From contig NZ_CP055305.1 of the NCBI RefSeq assembly GCF_013377995.1, positions 558,001-622,000 on the forward strand: 64,000 nucleotides of DNA. The letters are read 5' to 3'. The notes under the pieces are model-generated. The model was given only the letters and a program-made list of their open reading frames with translations, was not told the origin of the DNA and made no database searches. How positions within the stretch are numbered: position 1 is the first letter of the stretch; each line of letters begins with the position of its first letter. This DNA is from Mannheimia pernigra (lineage in GTDB: Bacteria; Pseudomonadota; Gammaproteobacteria; Enterobacterales; Pasteurellaceae). A program made the position numbers and the translations under genes. Shown here piece by piece: positions 27,457-35,971 of this stretch.

Positions 27457-28313
27457 AGCGTGAAGCCCCCTTCTGTCATTTTTTGTTCAATCCAACGGCG
27501 GGCATTAATAATTTCCGCAATTGGCTCTTCTGCTTTTTCTGTCCACATTTCGATTAAAAATGCACCACGATAATTTAATTCAGCCAGTGTTCTAAAGCAA
27601 GCGGCAAAATCTACACAGCCATCACCGAACGGCACATCACGGAATTGTCCTTTGCAAGTTTTAGTGACTTTGTAGGTATCTTTCAAGTGGATTGCTGAAA
27701 TTTTATCTATGCCTAATTTAAGTTCTTCCGCTACGTTATCATTCCACGCAGAGAGATTGCCTAAATCGGGATACACGGTAAACCAAGGGGATTTAATAAT
27801 ATCGTCCCATTTTTTCCAGCGTGAGATAGAACTCATAAACTTGGTATCCATAATTTCAACTGCAATAGTAACTTGGTTGCTTGCCGCAAGCTCTACAGCC
27901 CATTCTAAGCCTTCTTGGAAACGTTGGATTGTGCCTTCGTCTTGCTCTTCGTAATAAACATCATAGCCAGCAAGCTGAATGGTGCGAATGCCGAGATCAA
28001 CCGCTAATTGGATAGCCTTTTCCATAATCTCATAGGCTTTTTGACGTGTTGCTTCATCACGAGAACCGAATGGGAAACGGCGATGTCCTGATAAGCACAT
28101 TGATGGAATGGTTACACCCGTATTAATGATTGTTTTCACTAATTTAGCACGCTCTTTTTTGCTCCAATCAAGGCGGGAAAGGCGCTCGTCCGTTTCGTCA
28201 ATCGACATTTCCACAAAGTCAAAACCGCAGACTTTGGCGATGGAAAGTCTATCTTGCCACGAAATATTTTTTGGCAAGGCTTTTTCGTAAATACCGAGTT
28301 TGTGTTTTCTCAT
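27453..28313 (-). CDS. ulaE: L-ribulose-5-phosphate 3-epimerase
   Basis: A 286-residue TIM-barrel epimerase (xylose-isomerase-like) that converts L-xylulose-5-P to L-ribulose-5-P. Metal ligands expected in E. coli UlaE are seen in VAVEIMDTKFM, YPDLGNLSAW, IHLKDT and LIEMW. The N-terminus MRKHKLGIYEKALPK and the stretch SMCLSGHRRFPFGS are typical. Besides serving ascorbate breakdown it can accept L-xylulose-5-P from LyxK, encoded at 2 kb. Confidence 0.93.
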   Translation of the reverse strand: MRKHKLGIYEKALPKNISWQDRLSIAKVCGFDFVEMSIDETDERLSRLDWSKKERAKLVKTIINTGVTIPSMCLSGHRRFPFGSRDEATRQKAYEIMEKAIQLAVDLGIRTIQLAGYDVYYEEQDEGTIQRFQEGLEWAVELAASNQVTIAVEIMDTKFMSSISRWKKWDDIIKSPWFTVYPDLGNLSAWNDNVAEELKLGIDKISAIHLKDTYKVTKTCKGQFRDVPFGDGCVDFAACFRTLAELNYRGAFLIEMWTEKAEEPIAEIINARRWIEQKMTEGGFTL

Positions 28314-28383
28314 AAGTTTTCCTTGAAATAATATTTTGTTTATTTGATATGATATTAAAATTGAGTATGAGCGTAAATTACTT

Positions 28384-28542
28384 CTGCCAAATCTCTCCTA
28401 ACCCCTCTTTGCTAAAGAGGGGAACTGATCTCCATAAAATTTCTATTCATCTTTTATTATTTAGCTTAAAAAAGCCCAGATGAACTTTAAATTTACTCCG
28501 ATGGGTCACCCCTCTTTAGAAAAGAGGGGTGGGGGAGATTTG
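28384..28542. repeat. Inverted pair of dispersed palindromic repeats between ulaE and ulaR
   Basis: Positions 28384-28422 (CTGCCAAATCTCTCCTAACC, then CCTCTTTGCTAAAGAGGGG) and 28507-28542 (CACCCCTCTTTAG... GGGGGAGATTTG) are inverted relatives of one another, about 80 bases apart. They resemble the repeat at 1039-1091. The pair has the shape of a small MITE-like or REP-like element and fills most of the 240-base gap between ulaE and ulaR. No gene is seen here. Confidence 0.65.
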
Positions 28543-28553
28543 ATGTAACGCCA

Positions 28554-29297
28554 TTACGCCAAAATAATCTCTAATCCTTTTGCTTTCAACTCCTGAATAA
28601 TGGTTGGATCAGCTTCTTTTCCTGTAATCAATAAATCAATTTTATTGAATTCTTTAAATAGCATACCGACTTTTTTACCCAGTTTAGTGCTATCCAATAA
28701 GACAACATAACGTTCAGCGTGTTTTGCCATTTGTTGTTCGGCATTGGCAATAATCATATCAGTTTTAAATAAACCTTCAGTGGTTAAGCCTTTGCCACTG
28801 GTAAACATAGTTGTTGCAGCATAACTGAGTTCATTTTGTGTATTGAGTGAGAGCATCACTTTTTTATTTTTATTGTATTGTCCGCCTATAATGACTACAT
28901 CATCGTGAGAGCCTTCAATCAGTTGATTTGCAAGCGGTAGATAATTGGTAATAATTTGCAATTTTTTCCCACATAGCACATTGCCAAGCATTTCCATTGT
29001 AGAACCGCAGGTTAGAATTAAACTTTCTCCTTCTTTGCATAACCCCCCAGCTATTTCAGCGATGCGTCTTTTTTGTTCAGCATTGTTGGTTTTTTTAGGG
29101 GTTTTATGTGAGGGAGAGAAAATAGCTTCAGCACCATTTCTGACTTTTTTTAATTTACCTTGTCCATCTAATTTATTAATGTCTCTCCTTGCGGTGGCTG
29201 GGGAAATATTTAGCCGCTGCATAATGTCTGCGGTTGAGAGAATTTTTCGCTCAGCCAGTAGTGCTAATAACTCTTTGTGTCTGTAGCTTTCGTTCAT
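28554..29297 (-). CDS. ulaR: Ascorbate-operon repressor (DeoR family)
   Basis: A 247-residue DeoR-family repressor very like E. coli UlaR: RLNISPATARRDINKLD and GKLKKVRNGAEAI in the winged helix, then QIITNYLPLANQLI, IIGGQYNK, MFTSGKGLT and LLITGKEADP in the ligand domain. UlaR senses L-ascorbate-6-phosphate and releases its operators. Here it lies inside the minus-strand ula gene group rather than elsewhere. The likely operators are the matching motifs at 30500-30516 and 30801-30817. Confidence 0.93.
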   Translation of the reverse strand: MNESYRHKELLALLAERKILSTADIMQRLNISPATARRDINKLDGQGKLKKVRNGAEAIFSPSHKTPKKTNNAEQKRRIAEIAGGLCKEGESLILTCGSTMEMLGNVLCGKKLQIITNYLPLANQLIEGSHDDVVIIGGQYNKNKKVMLSLNTQNELSYAATTMFTSGKGLTTEGLFKTDMIIANAEQQMAKHAERYVVLLDSTKLGKKVGMLFKEFNKIDLLITGKEADPTIIQELKAKGLEIILA

Positions 29298-29341
29298 TAT
29301 TCCATCCTTGTTTATTGTAATGTTGTAATGAACAGTAAAAG

Positions 29342-29369
29342 CTAGGGGCGAATTGCAATTCGCCCCTAG
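29342..29369. repeat. Perfect 28-base palindrome between ulaR and ulaG
   Basis: The half-sequence CTAGGGGCGAATTG is followed directly by its exact complement. A shorter relative lies at 928-947. It may act as a terminator or mRNA stabiliser after ulaG and belongs to a dispersed palindrome type. Confidence 0.65.
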
Positions 29370-29376
29370 TTAGCCA

Positions 29377-30468
29377 TTACAGCATTGATTTAAATTGAAT
29401 GTTAGGTTCTTGCTCAAAACAGTCATCAAAGCCACGTGGGTGGTGGTATTCAATTAAATCTTTATCACGAGGGTAAACATATTTGCCACCCACTTCCCAA
29501 ATAAATGGGTGGAACTTGTATTGTAAACGATCTTTACGCATACGCCATAGATCAATGATTTCTTGCGTGCTTGCCATAAAGTTTGTCCAAATATCGTGAT
29601 GCACTGGTATGATTACTTTACAACGTAAACATTCTGCCATACGTAATAAATCAATTGAAGTCATTTTATCAGCAATACCTACTGGATTTTCGCCATAGTT
29701 GTTTAATGCAACGTCAATATCAAATTGTTTACCATGTTTAGCAAATTGGATGGAATAATGCGAATCTGCACCGTGGTAAATATTACCGCCAGGCGTTTTA
29801 AATACATAGTTGACAGCTTTACGTCCCATTTCTTCATCAGATGGGCATAAGCCTGACAATTCACCATCACGCTCTTCTGCTCCTTGAACGGGCAAAGTGA
29901 CTAAGCAGGTGCGGTCGAAAGAATCTAATGCGTGAATTTCGACGTCTTTTAATTTGACGACATCGCCTGGTTTAACCACAATGATGCGATCTTCTGGTAC
30001 GCCCCATTTTTTCCACAATTCGGCACAGTGCCACGGACCGACAAATTTCACGTGATTCAGTTTTGGATTATTCACTATTGCTGCAGCTACGTTTACATCA
30101 ATATGGTCTGAATGGTAGTGAGAAGCTAAAATAAAGTCCACTTCGTTGATCGCAAAAGGGTCAAGTACCATCGGTTGGGCTCGCAGGTTCGGTTGCAATT
30201 TACGCACGCCTGCCATATTCGCCATTTGGTGACCACGTACCATATCTTTCACTTTTTTAGTTGATTTACCACGACCACACCATAAGTCCATACAGATATT
30301 GGCACCTGCTGGCGTTTTTATCCATACACCAACGCAGCCTAACCACCACATTGCAAAGTTGCCTTCTGGCACAACTTCCTCTTCAATTTCTTCGTTTAAC
30401 CAAGTCCCCCACTCTGGGAAGGTTGATAAAATCCAGCTTTCATGGGTAATTTCTGAAATTTTGCTCAT
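29377..30468 (-). CDS. ulaG: L-ascorbate-6-phosphate lactonase
   Basis: A 363-residue metallo-beta-lactamase-fold enzyme that opens L-ascorbate-6-P to 3-keto-L-gulonate-6-P in the cytoplasm. The metal motif HxHxDH is present in ILASHYHSDHIDV; further family stretches are NFAMWWLGCVGVWIKTPAG, IYHGADSHYS and VIIPVHHDIWTNF. It is transcribed away from ulaAB across a regulatory region with a CRP site and paired operator-like motifs. Confidence 0.96.
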   Translation of the reverse strand: MSKISEITHESWILSTFPEWGTWLNEEIEEEVVPEGNFAMWWLGCVGVWIKTPAGANICMDLWCGRGKSTKKVKDMVRGHQMANMAGVRKLQPNLRAQPMVLDPFAINEVDFILASHYHSDHIDVNVAAAIVNNPKLNHVKFVGPWHCAELWKKWGVPEDRIIVVKPGDVVKLKDVEIHALDSFDRTCLVTLPVQGAEERDGELSGLCPSDEEMGRKAVNYVFKTPGGNIYHGADSHYSIQFAKHGKQFDIDVALNNYGENPVGIADKMTSIDLLRMAECLRCKVIIPVHHDIWTNFMASTQEIIDLWRMRKDRLQYKFHPFIWEVGGKYVYPRDKDLIEYHHPRGFDDCFEQEPNIQFKSML

Positions 30469-30912
30469 TGCGAACTCCTAGCTCTCAGGATTGAAATAAA
30501 ATAATCAAAAACAATCATACATAATCAAAAAAAATCGTCAAACAATTTTTTTGAAAATGTGATCTGTGTCTAATTTTTTAGGTACTGCTCAAAAATAGTG
30601 TGTAAATTTTGTTCATCTTGTTTAATCATTTCTTAGCTTTCAGAAACAAGCAAGACTGGCAGGGTTATCACGCAATCGGTAAAAGATGGCAAAGATTTGA
30701 CCGCTTGTAGTAAAGCCGCTGTGTCTAAAATTGCGTTGGGCAGTGAGTTAATCATAAACTCTACAGGGCAAAATGAAAAAATTTTGTGATCTCTCTCACA
30801 AATAATCAAATACAATCTTTTTTAATCTAATTTTGTTGCTATTATTCAGCCTAACAATTTCCCTGTGAAATTTATTCTCTGTTTTGATTCACCAAAAATA
30901 AGAGGTTCTCTT
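30469..30912. promoter_or_regulatory. Divergent ulaG/ulaA control region
   Basis: This 444-base region has no convincing gene. It holds two matching motifs (30500-30516 AATAATCAAAAACAATC and 30801-30817 AATAATCAAATACAATC), one near each promoter, which I propose as UlaR operators. It also holds a perfect CRP-type site at 30785-30800 (TGTGATCTCTCTCACA). On the minus strand at about 30565-30770 a short decayed reading frame, interrupted by a stop, may be the remnant of an unidentified gene; it includes an uptake sequence (ACCGCTTGT) near 30700. Confidence 0.65.
30785..30800. promoter_or_regulatory. CRP-like site upstream of ulaAB
   Basis: TGTGATCTCTCTCACA, a perfect TGTGA-N6-TCACA core directly abutting the operator-like motif at 30801-30817 and 112 bases upstream of the ulaAB start. 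Confidence 0.72.
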
Positions 30913-32715
30913 ATGGAATTTATTACTGATATTCTCCTTTTCTTAAAGGATCAAGTGCTGAATAAAGCCCCTTTCTTGTTAGGTATTGTAGCTTGCTTAG
31001 GTTACATTCTTCTTAAAAAAGATACTTCTACTGTTCTTAAAGGTACGATAAAAACCATTGTTGGTTTTATGATTGTACAAGCTGGTTCAGGCTTTCTTGT
31101 AACCAACTTCAAACCCGTTATTGAGGGTTTAGCAAAATACCATCAACTTGCAGGTGCGGTTATTGACCCTTACACCAGTATGCAATCGACCATTCAAACA
31201 ATGGGTGAAAATTACTCTTGGGTAGGCTATGCGGTAATTGGTGCATTATTCTTAAATATCTTACTGGTGGTGTTCCGCCGTTTAACCGGTATCCGCACGA
31301 TTATGCTTACAGGGCACATTATGTTCCAACAAGCAGGCTTGGTTGCAGTGTTCTATATGATCATTGGTGCCTCAATGTGGGAAACCATCATTTACACTTC
31401 TGTGTTAATGGCTCTTTACTGGGGTATTTCTTCCAACATTATGTATAAACCAACCCAAGCAGTAACAGGTGGTGCAGGCTTCTCTATCGGGCATCAACAA
31501 CAAATTGCTTCTTGGATTGCAGTAAAACTTGCTCCAAAACTTGGCGATAAAAACGATACTGTGGATAAAATGAAATTACCGAACTGGTTAAACATTTTCC
31601 ACGACAGTATCTCAGCAACAGCCTTAGTAATGACCGTTTTCTTCGGCATTATCTTACTCTCTTTCGGCTTAGATAACTTAAAAGAGCTAGCAGGCAAAAC
31701 CAACTGGTTTATGTATATTCTTGAAATGGGCTTGAAATTTGCGGTGGCAATTCAAATTATTGTAACGGGTGTACGTATGTTCGTAGCAGAGCTTTCTGAA
31801 GCCTTCAAAGGTATCGCAGAACGCTTAATTCCAAACTCAGTATTAGCTATCGACTGTGCAGCAATTTACGCATTCTCGCCAAATGCGATGGTATTCGGCT
31901 TTATGTGGGGGGCAATCGGTCAGTTCGTGGCAGTAGGCGGATTATTAGCCGTTGGTTCACCAGTATTAATCATTCCAGGCTTTATTCCAATGTTCTTCTC
32001 TAACGCAACTATTGGTGTGTTTGCAAACCAATTCGGTGGTTGGAAAGCGGTGATGAAAATCTGTTTTGTGATGGGTATCATCGAAGTGTTAGGCTCTGCA
32101 TGGGTAATCCAAATGTTAGCGAGCCAAGGCACAACCTTCAACGGCTGGATGGGTATGGCAGACTGGGCATTATTTTTCCCTCCAATCCTACAAGGTATTA
32201 TTAGTATTCCAGGCTTCTTCTTCGTGATTGTGGCAGCAGCTATGGTGTATATGTTCTTCGCATCTAAACAACTTCGTGCAGAAGAAGCAGAAGCCGCTAC
32301 GAAAGGTTTAAACCTTGAACAGCTTGACGGCTACGGTTTAGATGACGTAAAAGCAAAGTCAAAAGCGGAAGCAGTACAACAAGCGGTCGAAAATGCTGAA
32401 AATTCTGCAAATCCTGCAAATCCGATTCGTATTCTTGCGGTGTGTGGCTCAGGTCAAGGCTCATCAATGATGATGAAAATGAAGATCAAAGGCTATTTAG
32501 ACAAACGCGGTATTCCAAATATTATGGACTCTTGTGCGGTAACTGATTACAAAGGCAAATTAAGTGAAGTAGATATTATTGTCTCAAGCAAACACTTAGC
32601 CAATGAAATCGATGTGCCAGAGGGTAAAGCGGTACTCGGCGTGCAAAATATGCTAAACCCGAACTCATTCGGCGATGAATTAGTTGAATTAATCAACAAA
32701 CATCAGGCAAAATAA
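30913..32715 (+). CDS. ulaA: Fused ascorbate PTS permease, IIC-IIB (UlaA-UlaB)
   Basis: A 600-residue protein. Residues 1 to about 460 form the UlaA membrane transporter (IIC), with family stretches such as MFQQAGLVAVFYMIIG, GGAGFSIGHQQQIASW and IDCAAIYAFSPNAMVFGFMW. A polar Ala/Asn-rich linker (about 465-505) follows. The C-terminal UlaB domain (IIB) starts RILAVCGSGQGSSMMM, with Cys511 as the expected phosphocysteine. In E. coli these are two proteins. The start at 30913 follows AGAGG; an upstream in-frame ATG at 30865 lacks a site. The linker coding region contains an uptake sequence (ACAAGCGGT), which may have helped shape it. Confidence 0.95.
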   Translation: MEFITDILLFLKDQVLNKAPFLLGIVACLGYILLKKDTSTVLKGTIKTIVGFMIVQAGSGFLVTNFKPVIEGLAKYHQLAGAVIDPYTSMQSTIQTMGENYSWVGYAVIGALFLNILLVVFRRLTGIRTIMLTGHIMFQQAGLVAVFYMIIGASMWETIIYTSVLMALYWGISSNIMYKPTQAVTGGAGFSIGHQQQIASWIAVKLAPKLGDKNDTVDKMKLPNWLNIFHDSISATALVMTVFFGIILLSFGLDNLKELAGKTNWFMYILEMGLKFAVAIQIIVTGVRMFVAELSEAFKGIAERLIPNSVLAIDCAAIYAFSPNAMVFGFMWGAIGQFVAVGGLLAVGSPVLIIPGFIPMFFSNATIGVFANQFGGWKAVMKICFVMGIIEVLGSAWVIQMLASQGTTFNGWMGMADWALFFPPILQGIISIPGFFFVIVAAAMVYMFFASKQLRAEEAEAATKGLNLEQLDGYGLDDVKAKSKAEAVQQAVENAENSANPANPIRILAVCGSGQGSSMMMKMKIKGYLDKRGIPNIMDSCAVTDYKGKLSEVDIIVSSKHLANEIDVPEGKAVLGVQNMLNPNSFGDELVELINKHQAK

Positions 32716-32765
32716 TCCTAATTCCCCTTACTTTGTAAGGGGAAATTTACTAACAGGAATAATAT

Positions 32766-33485
32766 ATGAAATTCTCTCGTACTTTTCTATTCACTTTACT
32801 ATCAACTGCCTTAGTATGTACTGTTCAAGCAGCACCAAAAGAACCATACACTCAACCAGGTTTTGACACTCGTAGCATTGAAAAACAACAAGCACCAATT
32901 CATTGGGTTTCAGTCGAGCAAATCAAAGCAAGCCTTGAAGGAAAGCCGCCAATGAATGTTAGTTTTGATATTGATGATACTGTATTGGCAAGTAGCGGTT
33001 GTTTCTATTATGGTAAAGAAAAATATTCACCAAATGATTACAGCTATCTGAAAAATCAAGATTTCTGGGATGAAATCAATGCAGGTTGTGATAAATATTC
33101 TATTCCAAAAGAGGCTGCCCGTGAACTTATTAATATGCATCAAGAGCGAGGAGATAAAATTTTCTTTATTACAGGGCGTACAGCCGGTAAAGATGATCAA
33201 TTAACACCATTGTTAGCAAAAACATTTGGCATTAAAGATATGCAGCCGGTGAATTTTATGGGTGGACACGGCGTAGATCAACTTAAAACTAAATTTAATA
33301 AAACGGCAGGCATTTTAAAACATAATGTACAGTTACATTATGGCGATAGTGATGATGACATTCTTGCAGCAAAAGAGGCGGGTATTCGTGGTATTCGTTT
33401 ATTGCGTGCAACCAATTCAACTTATTTACCGTTCCCACAAGCAGGTGGATATGGTGAAGAAGTTTTAATTAATTCTAGTTATTAA
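32766..33485 (+). CDS. aphA: Class B acid phosphatase, periplasmic
   Basis: A 239-residue HAD-fold phosphatase with a signal peptide (cut after VQA). The class B motif FDIDDTVL supplies the nucleophile D68 and acid D70; the second motif FFITGRT and the C-terminal YGDSDDDI complete the active site. AphA removes phosphate from many organic phosphomonoesters outside the inner membrane. Unusually it is embedded between ulaAB and ulaC in the ascorbate operon, 50 bases after ulaAB, suggesting that it frees ascorbate or a related compound from a phosphate ester before uptake; that role is inference. Confidence 0.92.
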   Translation: MKFSRTFLFTLLSTALVCTVQAAPKEPYTQPGFDTRSIEKQQAPIHWVSVEQIKASLEGKPPMNVSFDIDDTVLASSGCFYYGKEKYSPNDYSYLKNQDFWDEINAGCDKYSIPKEAARELINMHQERGDKIFFITGRTAGKDDQLTPLLAKTFGIKDMQPVNFMGGHGVDQLKTKFNKTAGILKHNVQLHYGDSDDDILAAKEAGIRGIRLLRATNSTYLPFPQAGGYGEEVLINSSY

Positions 33486-33526
33486 TCTGTTATGATTTGT
33501 ATAGTAATTATCTTTAAGGAAAGAAA

Positions 33527-33997
33527 ATGAACTTAAAACAATCTCTTATTGAAAACAATTCAATTCTTCTTAATCAAAAAGCAGCAAACTGGAAAGAAGC
33601 AATTAAACTAGGTACAGATCTACTTGAAAAATCTGGGGCTATTGAACCTCTTTACTACGATAACATTATCAGCAAAATTGAAGAAATGGGACCTTACATC
33701 ATTCTTGCTCCAGGACTGGCAATGCCACACGCACGTCCTGAAGAAGGTGTGGTTAAAACGTCATTTGCGTTAGTCACTTTGGTAGAACCTGTCTATTTCG
33801 ATGGCGAAGATGAGCCTGTTTCTGTGTTATTTACCCTGGCAGGGAGCGATTCAGACCGCCATATGCAAGGTTTGATGGAAATTACCCAAGTTTTAGACGA
33901 TGAAGAGAGTGAAACAGGGGTAAATTTAGAAAAAGTCTTAGCCTGTAAAACTGCTGATGATGTTTATGTAATGATTGATAACGCATTGAACGGCTAG
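33527..33997 (+). CDS. ulaC: Ascorbate PTS enzyme IIA
   Basis: A 156-residue mannitol/fructose-type IIA protein. His68 in APGLAMPHARPE is the expected phosphorylation site, at the same number as in E. coli UlaC. It passes phosphate from HPr to Cys511 of the UlaAB fusion. A ribosome site AAGGAAAG precedes the start. It is separated from ulaAB by aphA. Confidence 0.94.
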   Translation: MNLKQSLIENNSILLNQKAANWKEAIKLGTDLLEKSGAIEPLYYDNIISKIEEMGPYIILAPGLAMPHARPEEGVVKTSFALVTLVEPVYFDGEDEPVSVLFTLAGSDSDRHMQGLMEITQVLDDEESETGVNLEKVLACKTADDVYVMIDNALNG

Positions 33998-34034
33998 TAC
34001 TAACAAATTTTAAAATCCACAGAGGAATATTAAT

Positions 34035-34715
34035 ATGTCAAAACCCTTACTACAAATCGCATTAGATTCACTCAGTTTAGAAAAAGCTGTTGCGGATGCA
34101 AAACAAGCTGAAAATTTAGTAGAAATCATAGAGTGTGGCACAATTTTAGCCTTTGCAGAAGGTATGAAAGCCATTTCTACCTTACGTGCATTACACCCAA
34201 ATCACATCATTGTGTGCGATCTAAAAACCACCGACGGTGGTGCAATTTTAGCTAAAATGGCGTTTGAAGCAGGTGCAGATTGGCTCACTGTTTCTGCCGC
34301 TGCTCACCCAGCAACCAAAGCTGCTTGTAAAAAAGTGGCTGATGAGTTCAATGCAGCTCACCCAGAACTCAAAGTGAAAAAAGAGATTCAAATTGAGATC
34401 TACGGCAACTGGACAGTTGAAAAAGACGCCAAAGAGTGGGTGGAATTAGGGGTTACGCAAGCAATTTATCATCGCTCTCGTGATGCAGAATTAGCAGGTA
34501 AAGGCTGGACAGCAGAAGATATCGAGTTAATGAAGCAACTGTCTGATTTAGGCATTGAGGTCTCTATCACGGGTGGTATTGTGCCAGAAGATATTCACTT
34601 GTTCAAAGAAATTAAAAATGCCAAAGCCTTTATTGCCGGTCGTGCATTAGTGGGTGAAAAAGGTAAACAAACCGCTGAAGCGATTCGTGCAGAAATTGAT
34701 AAGTATTGGGTATAG
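34035..34715 (+). CDS. ulaD: 3-keto-L-gulonate-6-phosphate decarboxylase
   Basis: A 226-residue TIM-barrel decarboxylase of the OMP-decarboxylase superfamily. It shows LQIALDSL (Asp at strand 1), VCDLKTTDGG (Asp/Lys pair), IYHRSRDAEL and VSITGGIVPED. It converts 3-keto-L-gulonate-6-P to L-xylulose-5-P with loss of CO2. The gene is intact and last in the operon. Its 3' half (from about 34349) is repeated in diverged form at 39254-39623, with a four-gene cassette between the two copies, so this copy may be a hybrid created when the cassette integrated. Confidence 0.95.
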   Translation: MSKPLLQIALDSLSLEKAVADAKQAENLVEIIECGTILAFAEGMKAISTLRALHPNHIIVCDLKTTDGGAILAKMAFEAGADWLTVSAAAHPATKAACKKVADEFNAAHPELKVKKEIQIEIYGNWTVEKDAKEWVELGVTQAIYHRSRDAELAGKGWTAEDIELMKQLSDLGIEVSITGGIVPEDIHLFKEIKNAKAFIAGRALVGEKGKQTAEAIRAEIDKYWV

Positions 34716-34737
34716 TGATTTATTCTTAATTAAAAAT

Positions 34738-34775
34738 AATAAGCGATTGATATTTACCAACGTCAATCGCTTATT
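34738..34775. terminator. Bidirectional terminator between ulaD and the inserted cassette
   Basis: AATAAGCGATTGA (34738-34750) pairs with TCAATCGCTTATT (34763-34775) and is followed by TTTTT on the plus strand. It separates the convergent ulaD and cassette genes. Confidence 0.8.
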
Positions 34776-34780
34776 TTTTA

Positions 34781-35971
34781 TTAGCTAACGATGGATTTAA
34801 TATGTTTTTTAGTCCATTTATATAAAAAGTAGATAAGAATTTCTGACAAGATAATCATATTAAATAAAATAACAGGAGAAGAAATATTCAGTAATCTACC
34901 TAAAGATAAGGATAAAACAAATGCACCGATGATAGTAAATATCGTAATGATACTCTTGTTAGATAAAATATACTCAATCCTCATAACACTCCTAGTACTC
35001 CATAGAAATGGAGTGATTAGAAAAGAGCCAAAAACATAAGGCGTATAGATATATTGAATAAGACTCTCTGACTTAATTAGAGTTGATAAAGCAAATAAAA
35101 TAATTAATGAAAATATTGATGTAACAATTGATACAGTTATACAAAATCCATATAAATCACTCGAGTAATCTTGTTTTATTTTGATAAAAATACTATCAAC
35201 ATCAAGTAAAGGATAAATAGAAAGTGATGAAAGAGTAAATATCATAGTCCAATACTGTGTAACCCACTCATCATCTTTAAAAAAAATCATTAATAATAAG
35301 TTGCTTGCTAAATAAGAGGCAAATAATAGTACAAGTGCAAGATATGAAGAGATATTCTCTTTATGCTGTATCACTTGAATTTTGTTTTCCAGTAATTTTA
35401 TATTCCTTTTGTATAAATAATGACCTAAAAGAATGACTTCTACGAATCCCCCAGATAAGATTGAAAACACTACTAATATATCATATCGAGTATTTAGTTC
35501 TTGATTTAGGAGTAGAATGCTCATTGTGCAAGTAATAAATACTCTTACAAAAGCAGATTGAGAAACTGGGAGAGTATATTTATTAATTATCAAACAGGCC
35601 TGTAAATATCTTTTCAACCCAATAAATATGAGTGAAATAGATAAAAAATGAGAAACTTCTCTAACAGAATGATTATCAATAAATAAAGAAACATAACCAT
35701 TAAAGATAAGAAAAACAGAAATAATAATTGCCACACTCCATTTTAGTGAATGACTATTATTACCATTTTTTACAATAAAAGGAGCTATAGGATAAATAAT
35801 CGCATTTGCGAACATTAGGTAAGCAATTGCAACCGTATAATTATGAGTAATATCTATAGGGTTATCTAACATTAGAAATGCAACAAGAGGCAATTCAATA
35901 CTAAGTAATAGAATACTTATAGCACTAGGCAACCATAGCTTAATTAAATTTATACTATTTATAAGGTTCAT
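34781..35971 (-). CDS. Polytopic membrane protein, probable MATE/MOP-type exporter (cassette gene 4)
   Basis: A 396-residue, strongly hydrophobic protein with about 11-12 membrane segments and few polar loops, resembling MATE/polysaccharide-flippase (MOP superfamily) exporters in size and layout. I see no exact family signature. It is the last gene of a four-gene minus-strand unit, and its start overlaps the ATP-grasp stop by 17 bases. Export of the unit's product is the natural guess. The region is very AT-rich: only 12 of 60 bases are G or C at 34801-34860, lower than neighbouring genes, which points to foreign origin. Confidence 0.65.
   Translation of the reverse strand: MNLINSINLIKLWLPSAISILLLSIELPLVAFLMLDNPIDITHNYTVAIAYLMFANAIIYPIAPFIVKNGNNSHSLKWSVAIIISVFLIFNGYVSLFIDNHSVREVSHFLSISLIFIGLKRYLQACLIINKYTLPVSQSAFVRVFITCTMSILLLNQELNTRYDILVVFSILSGGFVEVILLGHYLYKRNIKLLENKIQVIQHKENISSYLALVLLFASYLASNLLLMIFFKDDEWVTQYWTMIFTLSSLSIYPLLDVDSIFIKIKQDYSSDLYGFCITVSIVTSIFSLIILFALSTLIKSESLIQYIYTPYVFGSFLITPFLWSTRSVMRIEYILSNKSIITIFTIIGAFVLSLSLGRLLNISSPVILFNMIILSEILIYFLYKWTKKHIKSIVS

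Noticed and set aside
30565..30815. Short minus-strand frame between ulaG and ulaAB
   Set aside because: It is interrupted by a stop, overlaps the proposed CRP and operator sites, and matches no family that I recognise; at most a gene remnant.
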